Positions 45,001-51,139 of a stretch of DNA of 64,000 nt are shown piece after piece. Under the pieces are notes generated by a model. That model searched no databases and was not told the DNA's origin. It saw only the letters and a program-made list of their open reading frames with translations. Source of the DNA: Sabellastarte sp. h YS-2021 (lineage: Eukaryota; Annelida; Polychaeta; Sabellida; Sabellidae); assembly GCA_964017235.1 (NCBI GenBank), contig OZ024927.1:48737293-48801292 (forward strand), read 5' to 3'. Positions within the stretch are counted from its first letter, which is position 1; each line of letters begins with the position of its first letter. A program made the position numbers and the translations under genes.

Positions 45001-46226
45001 GAAACCGACTTATAAGAAATCATGGGCTGGAAATCTTCTGATGTGTTCAGATTTGACATTGGACACATCCTTCAAGGTCAAACGAGGATAGTCAAACTTA
45101 AAAGTGCTTATAACTTGCTTATTATTGGTCCCAGAGGTTTTCAATGTGAAACCAACCTATAGGAAATTATGGGCTCGGAATCTTCTGATGTGGAAAAATT
45201 TGGCCTTGGTTCCCTTCTTCAAGATCAAACGATGGTTCACTGGCTTTGGTGAGTTGTCTTTCCAGAGGATACAAATTTGCATCAGTTCTTCAGTGCATAG
45301 GTCTAGTTTTTACATGTAACAATAAATCCAAACAAAACAATATTTCATTCGTAATTTATTGAGTCCTTTGGTGGTAGTCATAATTTAATTTTTGGAAATT
45401 TTCACATTTTACTGGATGCGTTTCCACCACAGACTTCAGATGCCTGCTCTACTTCAAAGGAGTATATCCATCTTGTGAAAACTTTTAACATTGTTTATTT
45501 CTTCTTTTTTATTGACCAATGAATGTCTTTCCTTTATAATATTCATTTAATATACTTTGTACTAAACTATCTACAAGTCAGTTCAAATATAACATGACAA
45601 AAGATATATTTGAATTAGATTCTGTGTTTTAGCCTGCAGTACAGATGTTGCTGATTAATCCTCAACCACTAAAGGGACACTTTGAAATGAAGATACCCAT
45701 GTTCCCAGGAGACAATGTCAAAAAATTGATTGCAAGGATTGTAAAGCAGGACAGGGCTGTGAAAAGTCAGTGTACCATTTCAAGTAGACTTCTTGGTACC
45801 ATAACTTCACAAAATCCCATCATGTACATGTAATAAAGTTGATTTGTTTTATTAAGAAATGCATTAAGCCATAATTCAGAAAAAAGTTGAGTAAAACCAA
45901 TAGTTAAGGGACATTCTAGATCTAAACTTCAATGCCAGACAAAAACCAATAAAGAATTAGTCACGGTTTATTTTAACTTGTGACCTTTACTCGTTTAATC
46001 GTGAAGTTTCTTTTCTCCAGGTACAAGTCAGTTGACAATCTACTGTTACACTGATCCCTCCATGGGCCCGCGTACTTTGCCTGTGATAAACCAGTGGGAG
46101 CAACACATGCGCCCAATACGAGCAGATGCAGATTTCAAAGTGGACGTCAAAAGTGGGGAGGTCACTCTTCAAGAAAATGGAAAATCCGTGGAGATTGGCT
46201 CGCAAATAGTCTATGTGGTGAACTGA
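15036..46226 (+). CDS. LARS1: Cytosolic leucyl-tRNA synthetase, C-terminal half, 11 exons
   Basis: Joined exons 15036-15099, 15563-15746, 27228-27318, 35421-35561, 36067-36204, 38710-38814, 40831-40941, 42057-42161, 43550-43645, 45633-45765 and 46021-46226 give 1374 nt, that is 457 residues and a stop. The first residues MSKS are the end of the class I KMSKS signature that binds ATP; the catalytic fold and the CP1 editing domain must lie upstream of the window. The anticodon-binding helical domain follows (exons 2-5), then the C-terminal tRNA-contact region of eukaryotic cytosolic enzymes (exons 6-11). From recalled family length, human LARS1 has about 460 residues after this point, so the 3' end is complete. 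All introns have GT/AG ends and no exon is broken. Introns reach 11.5 kb because of transposons. Confidence 0.97.
15100..16420. other. LARS1 intron sequence around exon 2, no other feature
   Basis: Apart from exon 2, the stretches 15100-15562 and 15747-16420 hold no coding signal. 16010-16330 (GTCCGTGTGAACGAC, CAAAACTACAAGGCC, GTCTGTCTGTTCGTC) resembles the 5' part of the tandem-core elements in this window but has no clear border. Confidence 0.5.
15563..15746 (+). CDS. LARS1: LARS1 visible exon 2
   Basis: It continues with [18 protein letters not shown] and the '[18 protein letters not shown]' helix, the start of the anticodon-binding domain. The acceptor is TTTTAAG and the donor ATCTG|GTATGT. 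It ends in phase 2 and is completed by the T that opens the next exon. Confidence 0.96.
16424..17512 (+). repeat. S155 satellite-like array, seven units
   Basis: The motif TTGAAAACTATTGCATTT recurs near 16424, 16591, 16746, 16902, 17056, 17211 and 17366, a period of about 155 bp. Each unit contains AATATGTTATTCAGCTAC, GGTCAGCTATAACATAG and TGAGTAATAGCTACTTT. Related single units or short arrays occur near 39530, 52486, 55746, 57034 and 62561, and diverged ones make up the cores of elements D1 and D2. Confidence 0.9.
17513..18610 (+). mobile_element. Helentron-like element B1
   Basis: The 5' repeat TTGTATCC (17513-17520) is answered by GGATACA at 18569-18575. A hairpin follows (GCATCTG / CAGGTGC, 18580-18597) and the end is CTAG (18607-18610) before TTTT. 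The core holds five 133-bp units (about 17720-18290) and two units of the 145-bp repeat (about 18295-18500). It sits in a LARS1 intron. Confidence 0.65.
17720..18290 (+). repeat. 133-bp tandem array, about five units
   Basis: ATTGCAGATAGCCAATTTTT recurs near 17721, 17854, 17987, 18120 and 18253. It is the core of element B1. Confidence 0.9.
18611..19746 (+). mobile_element. Tandem array ending in a Helentron-like 3' terminus (family C)
   Basis: Monomers of about 137 bp in two alternating types, so about 275-bp dimers, start near 18619, 18779, 18905, 19047, 19185, 19330 and 19465 (GGATTTTGATGAAATTTTC). They are followed by a short DIRS RNase H scrap and then by GGGGATACA (19715-19723), a hairpin (TGCGTC GA GACGCA, 19725-19738) and CTAG (19743-19746) before TTTT. 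The 5' end of this element is not visible; element B1 abuts it. Confidence 0.6.
19637..19700 (+). pseudogene. DIRS RNase H scrap inside a repeat
   Basis: CTATGGAGAATCCTGACCTG followed by TGCTCTAGGAAACAGG nearly equals the DIRS-b text near 7400-7438 (translation '[12 protein letters not shown]'). It has no DIRS flanks and lies just before the family C 3' terminus. Confidence 0.7.
19901..21052 (+). mobile_element. Helentron-like element D1
   Basis: The 5' ATCTCCCGC (19901-19909) is followed by its complement CGGGAGAT (19928-19935), and GCGGGAGAT recurs at 21023-21031 near the 3' end. Then comes a weak hairpin (CAC...GTG) and GTCTTG before TTTT. The core contains a duplicated block of about 320 bp (20090-20410 and 20420-20745), each copy with an S155-like pair of units. 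Small frames with 'MAAVDF' are repeat-derived. Confidence 0.6.
21053..21766. other. LARS1 intron, no gene; possible TIR-element remnants
   Basis: I see no exon. Short strings such as TGATATCACGGTACACAATG next to CAACCCTA (about 21145-21172) look like one end of an old hAT-like MITE, but no partner end with a matching duplication is clear. Confidence 0.4.
21767..21965 (+). repeat. DIRS-d left ITR
   Basis: Pairs with 26959-27181. It contains GCGCATGTCCGCGCTTGCGC and TCGACCGACAAGAATTTTTT. A 48-residue string open in both ITRs arises only from this repeat. Confidence 0.92.
22824..25020 (+). pseudogene. DIRS-d RT/RNase H remnant with internal duplications
   Basis: Frame 22824-23387 ends in an RT segment ('[10 protein letters not shown]', '[14 protein letters not shown]'). 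At 23471-23612 the active-site segment reads 'IYLDHWLL', with the second Asp replaced by His, and this 145-bp stretch is duplicated at 23616-23770. RNase H pieces follow: '[11 protein letters not shown]' near 24075, '[14 protein letters not shown]' near 24250, and three copies of the 'WRILAYYNP' segment (24310-24690). A tail matching '[14 protein letters not shown]' lies near 24980. Inactive. Confidence 0.75.
25390..26280 (+). pseudogene. DIRS-d tyrosine recombinase remnant
   Basis: Pieces match the recombinase in order across several frames: '[20 protein letters not shown]' near 25768, the block 'ISSSISSWIN'-like near 26060, and a segment ending '[16 protein letters not shown]' near 26235-26280 that corresponds to the region around the catalytic Tyr. 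The HxxR box is not recognisable. Confidence 0.6.
26811..26912 (+). repeat. DIRS-d internal complementary region
   Basis: AAGCACTTGTGAGGATAAGG through ACGCAATAAAA (26811-26853) complements the outer left end. TGTAACAAATTTTATTG through CCTTATCCTCACAAG complements the outer right end. The arms abut exactly as in DIRS-c. Confidence 0.92.
26959..27181 (-). repeat. DIRS-d right ITR
   Basis: Inverted copy of 21767-21965, with a right-specific outer tail AACTTGTAAAAAGTTAAATT to AAAATTTGTTACA. It ends only 47 bases before LARS1 exon 3. Confidence 0.92.
27228..27318 (+). CDS. LARS1: LARS1 visible exon 3
   Basis: Acceptor TGTTTCAG, donor ACCAG|GTATAC. It encodes '[18 protein letters not shown]' and '[12 protein letters not shown]', part of the anticodon-binding helical bundle. 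DIRS-d ends 47 bases upstream, so the branch-point region of this intron abuts transposon sequence. Confidence 0.96.
28081..28272 (+). repeat. DIRS-e left ITR
   Basis: Almost identical to 8673-8866 and to the complement of 34130-34340. It carries the ACCGGTCGGCGCGACCGGT block and TGACGTCA at 28249-28256. Confidence 0.92.
28372..30760 (+). pseudogene. DIRS-e gag-like region, broken
   Basis: From about 28372 the frame reads '[20 protein letters not shown]' and then '[14 protein letters not shown]', which aligns with the Cys/His ORF1 start of DIRS-g and DIRS-j; the initiator ATG of those copies is ATC here. The middle is a minisatellite with stops in all frames. Near 30595-30720 a clean gag segment appears ('[18 protein letters not shown]'), whose counterpart in DIRS-c has a 5-base loss. 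No complete structural protein is encoded. Confidence 0.6.
28980..29680 (+). repeat. Minisatellite in DIRS-e gag region, about 5.5 units
   Basis: Same unit as 9600-10045, with starts near 28990, 29115, 29250, 29388, 29525 and 29648. The higher unit number than in DIRS-c is the main length difference between the two copies in this part. Confidence 0.85.
30780..32726 (+). pseudogene. DIRS-e reverse transcriptase/RNase H, frameshifted
   Basis: The same motif series as DIRS-c: '[14 protein letters not shown]' (about 30803), '[16 protein letters not shown]' (about 31092), active site YLDD at 31297-31308, '[18 protein letters not shown]' (about 31385), 'FTDAS' (about 31788), '[15 protein letters not shown]' (about 32085) and '[19 protein letters not shown]' (about 32419). 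It keeps a base missing from DIRS-c at 11603 and has no stop at the place corresponding to 11538. It has its own losses near 31197, 31802, 31939 and 31992, and it shares the losses near 31596 and 31616 with DIRS-c. Confidence 0.93.
32440..33639 (+). pseudogene. DIRS-e tyrosine recombinase, one frameshift
   Basis: The N-terminal part is open from within the RT ORF, in another frame ('[20 protein letters not shown]' near 32567, continuing through '[17 protein letters not shown]'), confirming the overlapping ORF layout of DIRS. A one-base loss near 32816 breaks it, and the frame resumes for 32986-33639, which holds the catalytic set: '[12 protein letters not shown]', 'AHDVRAF' and 'FTQFYLKD'. 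The 'GHW' of DIRS-c is 'CHW' here. Together, c and e show a recombinase of roughly 400 residues. Confidence 0.9.
33971..34066 (+). repeat. DIRS-e internal complementary region
   Basis: Identical in design to 14455-14550: complement of the outer left end (33971-34009) joined to complement of the outer right end (34010-34066). Confidence 0.95.
34130..34340 (-). repeat. DIRS-e right ITR
   Basis: Inverted copy of 28081-28272, with TGACGTCA at 34143-34150, plus the right-specific AT-rich tail ending TTAAATTTGCA. Confidence 0.92.
34795..35005 (+). repeat. Tandem duplication of about 108 bp in a LARS1 intron
   Basis: The block with TATTGAGTATTATCAAGCAG and ATGAATAAATA recurs as TATTGAGTATCATCAGTCAG and ATGAATAAATA about 110 bases later. 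No other feature is seen in 34641-35420. Confidence 0.8.
35421..35561 (+). CDS. LARS1: LARS1 visible exon 4
   Basis: Acceptor GTGCTTCAG, donor GGAAAG|GTCAGC, phase 0 on both sides, 47 codons. It encodes '[20 protein letters not shown]' and '[14 protein letters not shown]', the conserved helix of the anticodon-binding domain. Confidence 0.97.
36067..36204 (+). CDS. LARS1: LARS1 visible exon 5
   Basis: Acceptor CTTTTCAG, donor GGCAAG|GTATGC, 46 codons in phase 0. It encodes '[20 protein letters not shown]' and '[10 protein letters not shown]', typical of LARS1 just after the anticodon-binding domain. Confidence 0.97.
36205..36893. other. LARS1 intron, nothing recognised
   Basis: AT-rich intron sequence without a repeat known from elsewhere in the window. 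The same holds for 35562-36066. Confidence 0.5.
36894..38551 (+). mobile_element. Helentron-like element C2
   Basis: 5' hairpin TATCCCC ... GGGGATA (36894-36918). Two successive 3' ends are visible: GGGGATA (38360) with hairpin ATCTTCC/GGAAGAT (38371-38387) and CTTAG, and GGGGATA (38518) with hairpin TTGGCGCC/GGCCCAA (38527-38546) and CTAG (38548-38551) before TTTA. The first 700 bases match element C1 on both sides of DIRS-e. The two 3' ends suggest a nested or composite element. Confidence 0.6.
38031..38345 (+). repeat. Tandem duplication of about 158 bp
   Basis: AGAATGGACATTCAATCATC and TTTGAAAATAGGTTCAGAG occur in both halves (38031-38189 and 38190-38345) with few differences. It lies inside element C2. 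Confidence 0.85.
38710..38814 (+). CDS. LARS1: LARS1 visible exon 6
   Basis: Acceptor GTCCTCAG, donor TATGAA|GTAAGT, 35 codons in phase 0. It encodes '[20 protein letters not shown]', the start of the eukaryote-specific C-terminal region. Confidence 0.96.
39011..39485. mobile_element. hAT-like MITE with 16-bp terminal inverted repeats
   Basis: TAGGGATGTCACGACT at 39011 and AGTCATGACGCCCCTA at the right end (to 39485) are inverted repeats with three differences. Inner motifs TCGACTAATCG and CGATTATTCGG also mirror each other. The element is 475 bp, non-coding and lacks a convincing 8-bp duplication, so it is old or the class is uncertain. Confidence 0.6.
39530..39715 (+). repeat. S155 satellite unit
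   Basis: One unit plus the start of another (TTGAAAACTATTGCATTTAG ... TTGTAACTTGAAAACTATTG), the same family as 16424-17512. Confidence 0.85.
39720..40175 (+). repeat. R145 tandem array, three units
   Basis: Units of about 145 bp each contain GTGCTTATAACTCGCTTATT, GGAAATCATGGGCTAGGAAT and TTCAAGGTCAAATGAGGATA. The same unit forms the cores of elements B1, B2 and B3. Confidence 0.9.
40542..40573. other. Perfect 13-bp stem hairpin in a LARS1 intron
   Basis: AACTCTCCATTAT and ATAATGGAGAGTT flank a 6-base loop. It may be a remnant of a small inverted-repeat element; no function is claimed. Confidence 0.6.
40831..40941 (+). CDS. LARS1: LARS1 visible exon 7
   Basis: Acceptor TTTTTCCAG, donor GTCAGG|GTAAGT, 37 codons in phase 0. 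It encodes '[20 protein letters not shown]' and '[11 protein letters not shown]', a well-conserved LARS1 C-terminal block. Confidence 0.97.
40942..42056. other. LARS1 intron, nothing firm
   Basis: No exon or strong repeat. 41700-41760 has imperfect inverted strings (CAGTAATCTG / CAGATTACTG), perhaps a small palindromic element. Confidence 0.45.
42057..42161 (+). CDS. LARS1: LARS1 visible exon 8
   Basis: Acceptor TTATTTCAG, donor TTGGAT|GTAAGT, 35 codons in phase 0. It encodes '[20 protein letters not shown]' followed by NTLD, matching the family 'FDE..VL.EN..YL.N.L' pattern. Confidence 0.96.
42162..43549. other. LARS1 intron, nothing recognised
   Basis: A 1.4-kb AT-rich intron with no repeat seen elsewhere in the window. 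Confidence 0.5.
43550..43645 (+). CDS. LARS1: LARS1 visible exon 9
   Basis: Acceptor TTGTACAG, donor ACTGAG|GTGTGG, 32 codons in phase 0. It encodes '[20 protein letters not shown]', matching the conserved 'DK.REDCCPG.P' block. Confidence 0.96.
43646..44452. other. LARS1 intron with a cluster of short palindromes
   Basis: 43690-43780 holds GAATATGCGTATTC, GGAAATACATGTATTCC and GAATATGCCTATTCCC in series. 44080-44260 resembles the 5' part of tandem-core elements (GGACTCTAA, TTGAAATTTGACAG). No exon. Confidence 0.5.
44453..45306 (+). mobile_element. Helentron-like element B2
   Basis: 5' TTGTATCTTCCGGTGGATAC (44453) and 3' GGATACAA (45267-45274), a decayed hairpin (GCATCAG ... CAGTGC) and CTAG (45303-45306) before TTTT. 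The core has about two and a half R145 units (44860-45235). Confidence 0.65.
45633..45765 (+). CDS. LARS1: LARS1 visible exon 10
   Basis: Acceptor TGTGTTTTAG, donor GAAAA|GTCAGT, ending in phase 1. It encodes '[19 protein letters not shown]' and '[20 protein letters not shown]', in line with the LARS1 'NPQP..GHF' block. Confidence 0.96.
46021..46226 (+). CDS. LARS1: LARS1 last exon
   Basis: Acceptor TTTTCTCCAG. It runs 206 nt to TGA at 46224-46226. It encodes '[20 protein letters not shown]' and ends 'GSQIVYVVN', close in form to the family end 'GDTIIYLVH'. The correct C-terminus shows the 3' end of the gene is intact. Confidence 0.97.
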
Positions 46227-46800
46227 ACATATTAGATTCTAGGCTGAAATTATCATAGTGTAAACTAGGAAGTGCTTTATGTGTACCAATATTTAATTAT
46301 ATATTTATGTGTGGACTTTCTTTAACAAAGATATTTTCCCCGATATCAAGATTCTTGTATATTAATTAAGTATTGAAATATCTTGTGTTAAAACAATGAA
46401 GGACAGCATATACATTTTTTGACAGAAAAATGTTAATTTTGTATTTAGTAACGCAAACATCTTCATGTGTATGTTTTGAATTATTATTGTCATTAATTGA
46501 CCTCACATGAATGTGCTTGTCATTTAACTGTCTTGAGACTTCTGTTTTCTCTAATATATGCTCACATTAATTTTGTTATTCAAGATTAAAGATAACTTAT
46601 CATCTATGTTAAATTATAAAATTTGCACTTTTAATACTGAACACTGGTTTTGTTCTATTCAGCTTTTGTTCTGTTGTTGATTCGTTCTGGAAGCATGTCA
46701 AAAAGATAATGTCTTATGCGTGTCATGGTCCAGATTCTGGTTCTGTGGGTAAAGGTTGTGGTTATTTACTATTTTGGCTTTTGGCTCAATTAAATAAAGA
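46227..46800 (+). other. LARS1: LARS1 3' UTR with likely poly(A) signal
   Basis: AT-rich sequence without repeats follows the stop. AATAAA at 46793-46798 is the best poly(A) signal; another AATAAA lies at 47125-47130. The true end cannot be set without transcripts. Confidence 0.55.
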
Positions 46801-47210
46801 TTTTAGAATCAAGAACACTTGGAACATTGATCATATCTTGATTGCTGGACTTTCAGATGTCTAAAAAGTCTAAAAACCGCTAAAACACTCGTGGCATTGT
46901 CAGTGCTACAGCGTGATACATGGAACAGCCCTTGTATATCTTTAGTGATTGGCTTTATAATCACATGTTGCACCCACAGCATGTGCACATGTACACCTAG
47001 ACTGACAAGTTTTGTTAATACTCAGAGTATATTTCTCTGACTCATATTCAATTTAAACAACTTAGAGGTTTAATAGTGCTTATCTCTACACTTTATGCAT
47101 GGCACATTGTATAAATCTGCAACCAATAAACGTCTATTATTACACTTGTTTTATATTGAATCTGCAAAAAATAACATCAGTTAGAACATGAAATGTTTGT
47201 TGAAACAAGA
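46801..47210. other. Downstream of LARS1, nothing recognised
   Basis: No coding signal or repeat shared with the rest of the window before the DIRS-f left end. Confidence 0.5.
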
Positions 47211-47885
47211 TTTTATTGCGTTAATACATCCTATCCAATGGACAATAGCTTATCCGGTCGGCAGAGACCGGCCCGCCAAACGTCAGAAAAAGACGTCCTG
47301 TGTTTCCACCGGCAGGTCGGTCCGTAGTAGTAGTGCACTCGCCAGGTGGTGTGTCGTAGTTCCTTCCTGTCTAGACAGAGTGATGTCATGGCATCTTTTT
47401 CATTTGGCGCGAACTAGTGCACAAGGAATTTTATTCTTGTCAGTTTTTTGGTGAATTTTGTTCAGAATATTGGAGGATTCTATCTTTCTTGGATATTATT
47501 TTACTTCTACATACACATAGACTACTATGTCATCCCCGGGGCAGAAAAGGGACAACTGTGGACATTTAATGTTTCACTGTCTTGACTGAAGGATCAGAGA
47601 CATTTTGCACTATGTATTAAAATCAACCACCTCCTCTGAAAATTACCAACCTTGACACATTGAACCATATACAATGTGTCAACTGGACTTGAAGCATTGG
47701 AATCTACAATTCAGTAATATTCACTCCCAGACTTCATCTTTTAAACTTCAGTTTGACAAAGTGATTTCTGTAAAAGAACCCAAGGCAGTATTTGGAAGTG
47801 ATTTCAAGAATAGTCAAATGAGAAAGTAAAACTGCTCTTCCCATTTTGTAGGGTATAAGCTTGTGTAGTTTTGGGATTAGTTTAC
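47211..47885 (+). mobile_element. DIRS-f: 5' fragment (left ITR and ORF1 start)
   Basis: TTTTATTGCGTTAATACATC at 47211 opens a left ITR (to about 47412) with the landmarks GGCAGAGACCGGCCCGCC and GCACTCGCCAGGTGG. An ATG at 47527 starts 'MSSPGQKRDNCGHLMFHCLD' then a stop, the same ORF1 start as DIRS-g. The element is cut off near 47885, where tandem-core repeat sequence begins. Confidence 0.8.
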
Positions 47886-48748
47886 AGTGAGGTTACATTT
47901 TTAGGGGTTTGCGTGTAACCAACCCGCCTATTAGATTGATGTGTCCGACGTCCGTCTGTCCGTCCACATTTTTTGTTTCCGGACTCTAACTCGAAAACGG
48001 TTTGTCCAATCGATTTCAAACTTGACAGGGAGATACATCACCATCATAACTAAGTTGTTTTCGAAATTGGTGTAATTCCATCCTTTCATTTGGCTATTTA
48101 TAGCATAGATACAATTATGTAACCTAGATTACAAGTTTTACGTTTCTTAGGTTAGCTTGCCTGGGAATATTTTTGGCCTCATTTTGAAAAACAAGATGGC
48201 CACCAGGGATGTTTATTCGACTTTAAACAAGGAGTTTTGTTGGTCCTCTGAAGCAAAGGGTATTGTAGGTAGAGATCTCAAATTCGCAGGATATGTTCCT
48301 CATTATAAAATCTTGACTGGGAATATTTTGGGCCTCATTTTGAAAAAAACAAGATGGCCGCCACAGGCGTTTCTTTGTCAGTCATGAAAAGTGCTTATAT
48401 CTGCCTTATTATTGGTCCCAAACCTACCTGTAGGAAATCATTGGCTGGGGATCTTTTGCTGTGGTCGGATTTGACCTTGGACCGCTCCTTCAAGGTCAAA
48501 CGAGGATAGCCAAACTTAAAAGTGCTTATAACTTGCTTTATTGGTCATACAGGTTTCAGGTGGTAAACCAACCTATAGCACCTCTAACACATTCACCTGA
48601 ACTGGGTAACCTAACATTTCTTTCCTTGTTTCTAAATGTAATTATAGCAGTTGTTAACCTTATTGCTACCTGTTTAACCCACCTTTTGGGGCATCTTTGA
48701 CCCTCTTGTTGGTATTTGTATTAGATGGATACATGAGATGAAGCTTTG
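47886..48748 (+). repeat. Tandem-core repeat sequence of unclear family
   Basis: Starts with GTCCGTCTGTCCGTCCAC, typical of the 5' parts of these elements, followed by two blocks with AGATGGCC and 'TTCGCAGGATATGTTCCTC' (also in B3) and about one R145 unit (48385-48560). No clean ends were found; it may be an older B-family copy. Confidence 0.55.
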
Positions 48749-49757
48749 TTGTATCCGGTGGATACTGTGGATTTGACTTTGTTACGCCGCCACCGCCGTG
48801 TGTGTAGACAGATTTTGCCGTTACTGCTCTAACGAGAAAAATATAGCTAGCCTTCCCAAATTTGCAGGAAATATTCATAACCATAAAAGCTTGCCTGGGA
48901 ATATTTTTGGCCTCATTTTCAAAAACAAAATGGCTGCCAGGGATGTTTATTTGACTTTAAACAAGGAGTTTTGTTGGCCCTCTGGAGCAAAGGGTATTGC
49001 AGGTAGAGATATCAGATTCGCAGGATATGTTCCTCATTATAAAATCTTGACTGGGAATATTTTTGGCCTCATTTTGAAAAACAAGGTGGCCGCCACAGTC
49101 GTTTCTTTGTCAGTCATGAAAAGAGCTTATATCTCCCTTATTATTGGTCCTAGAGGTTTGGGATGGTAAACCAACCTATAGGAAATCATGGGCTGGGAAT
49201 CTTCATGTGGTCAGATTTGACCTTGGACGGCTCCTTCAAGGTCAAACGAGGATAGTCAAACTTGAAAGTGCTTATAACTTGCTTATTATTGATCCTACAG
49301 GTTTGGGATGGTAAACCAAACTATAGGAAATCATTGGCTGGGAATCTTTTGCTGTGGTCAGATTTGACCTTGACCCCGCCTTCAAGGTCAAATGAGGATA
49401 GCCAAACTTAAAAGTGCTTATAACTCACTTATTATTGGTCCTAGAGGTTTGGTATGGTAAACCAACCTCTAGGAAATCATGGGCTGAGATTCTATTGCTG
49501 TGGTCGGATTTGACCTTGCACCCCTCCTTCAAGGTCAAACAAGGATAACCAAACTTAGAAGTGCTTATAACTCGCTTATTATCGATCCTAGAGGTTTGGG
49601 ATGGTAAACCAACCTATAGAAAATCATGGGCTGGGAATTTTTTGATATGGTCAGATTTCACCTTGGGCTTCAAGGTTAAGCAATGTTTGAATGGCTGTGG
49701 TGAGTTTTCTTTCTGGTGGATACAATTTGCATCGGTTCTCCGATGCGATAGGTCTAG
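48749..49757 (+). mobile_element. Helentron-like element B3
   Basis: The clearest B copy: TTGTATCC (48749-48756) with its complement GGATAC just behind it, GGATACAA at 49718-49725, a perfect hairpin GCATCGG TTCT CCGATGC (49729-49746) and the terminal CTAG (49754-49757) before TTTTT. The core has about four R145 units (49130-49690). Its end abuts the left end of DIRS-g. Confidence 0.75.
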
Positions 49758-49849
49758 TTTTTATTGCATTAATACATCTTACCGAATGGACAATTGCTAT
49801 ACTGGTCAGCACCACTGGTCCTTCCAAACAACAGAAAAAGCTATCCTGT

Positions 49850-50360
49850 ATTTTATTATCCACCACGCAACGTATTTGCCCTAAATACGGGGAAATACAG
49901 ACCGGGATGTATTTTTTTTTGTATACACCGGCGCCCCGGTACTATGGATAACGAGTGTGAATAACTTCCGGTTTATCAACAATATCTCGGAAAGTATGCA
50001 GCTTACAAATATGTTTAATATGTCATTAGAAAGGTGTTATTGTAGCACTTCTGCTGATGTATGTTGCATAAAAATCCATGCAGAAATGACTGAGATATTG
50101 CAAGTTAAAGATTGAAGTTTTTATATTCAGTATTGCTCATGCTTTTTGACAGCCTTTTTCACGTTCTCGCATTAAATATTCGTATTATTTGACCCATAGA
50201 TCGCACAAAATGGTGGATAATAAAAGTAAAACACCCCTCATCAGACATATACAGAAAAAATATATCACTCATGAAGATTAACAATATAATACTCGTGCTG
50301 TATGATATTGTTATCTTCATTCGTGATATATTTTTTCTGTATATGTCATTCAGGAAGTTT
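49850..50360. mobile_element. Short TIR/foldback insertion inside the DIRS-g ITR
   Basis: TTTTATTATCCACCA (49851-49865) and TGGTGGATAATAAAA (50211-50225) are perfect 15-bp inverted repeats. A long palindrome follows (50244-50347). TCCTGT occurs on both sides (49844 and 50361), a likely target duplication, and the DIRS ITR text is continuous across it. Non-coding; class unknown. Confidence 0.6.
50244..50347. repeat. 104-bp near-perfect palindrome
   Basis: GACATATACAGAAAAAATAT ... is mirrored by ATATTTTTTCTGTATATGTC, with arms of about 48 bp and only a few mismatches around a very short loop. It would form a long hairpin in single-stranded DNA or RNA. Confidence 0.9.
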
Positions 50361-50588
50361 TCCTGTTATATACTTGCAGGACCTGTCTTGTGGTGTGCAT
50401 TCGCTAGGTGACACATCATACTTCCATCCTGTCTAGACAGCATGAAGTCAAGGCATCTTTTTAGTTTGGCATGTATAGTGTGCAGACAAATTTTTGAAGA
50501 GTTCTCAAAGTTTGAAGAAAAGTTTCATTATTTACAAATTTTCATTTTATTTTCATCTGAACTTTATATATTGTGTTCCTTACATATC

Positions 50589-50753
50589 ATGGGCCCTCCA
50601 GGACAGAAGCGAGGCACCTGCAGGCACATTATGGCACTTTTTGATGGACATGTTAAGTATCCCAGATGTGGAGATAAGGGTATTGGGACAGACGTTACAG
50701 AAAAAAGACTGAGATATGCAATAACCATATTTCTGAGCAGAAGATTCAGTTAG
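50589..50753 (+). pseudogene. DIRS-g ORF1 N-terminus with Cys/His motif
   Basis: It starts 'MGPPGQKRGTCRHIMALFDG', followed by 'HVKYPRCGDKG' and 'GTD', and stops at 50751-50753. It aligns with the ORF1 starts of DIRS-f, DIRS-j and, more weakly, DIRS-c/e. Later frames keep 'AVYDKWTQRFTHLEAILLAK' (about 50968-51030), the gag heptad-like segment. Confidence 0.6.
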
Positions 50754-51139
50754 TGACACCCACTTATAAGTCCCGCAAGGAACACAAGAAAATTGTCAGC
50801 CCTTCTCCCTTCTTAGTGGACCCTACTTATGTACAGGTGCTAGGACAGGTCAAAACTGACAGACTGCAGCCGTTACGACCCCTACTAAGAAGGCAATCTC
50901 TGTTAAAATTTCACCCAGTAAGGAAGCTAGCAAGAAGAAAGCCAGGAAACCTTCCAGTGATGACCCAAAGGCAGTATATGACAAGTGGACCCAGAGATTT
51001 ACCCATCTAGAAGCCATTTTACTAGCCAAGACTGTACTGGTTGAACTGTACTGGTTGAACTGGTGAAGTTGACGTCTTCTATTGTGAGCACTTAGAGGCC
51101 CTACAGTCTTCCAGTTGAGACTGCTAGCGGTGCCGTTGC

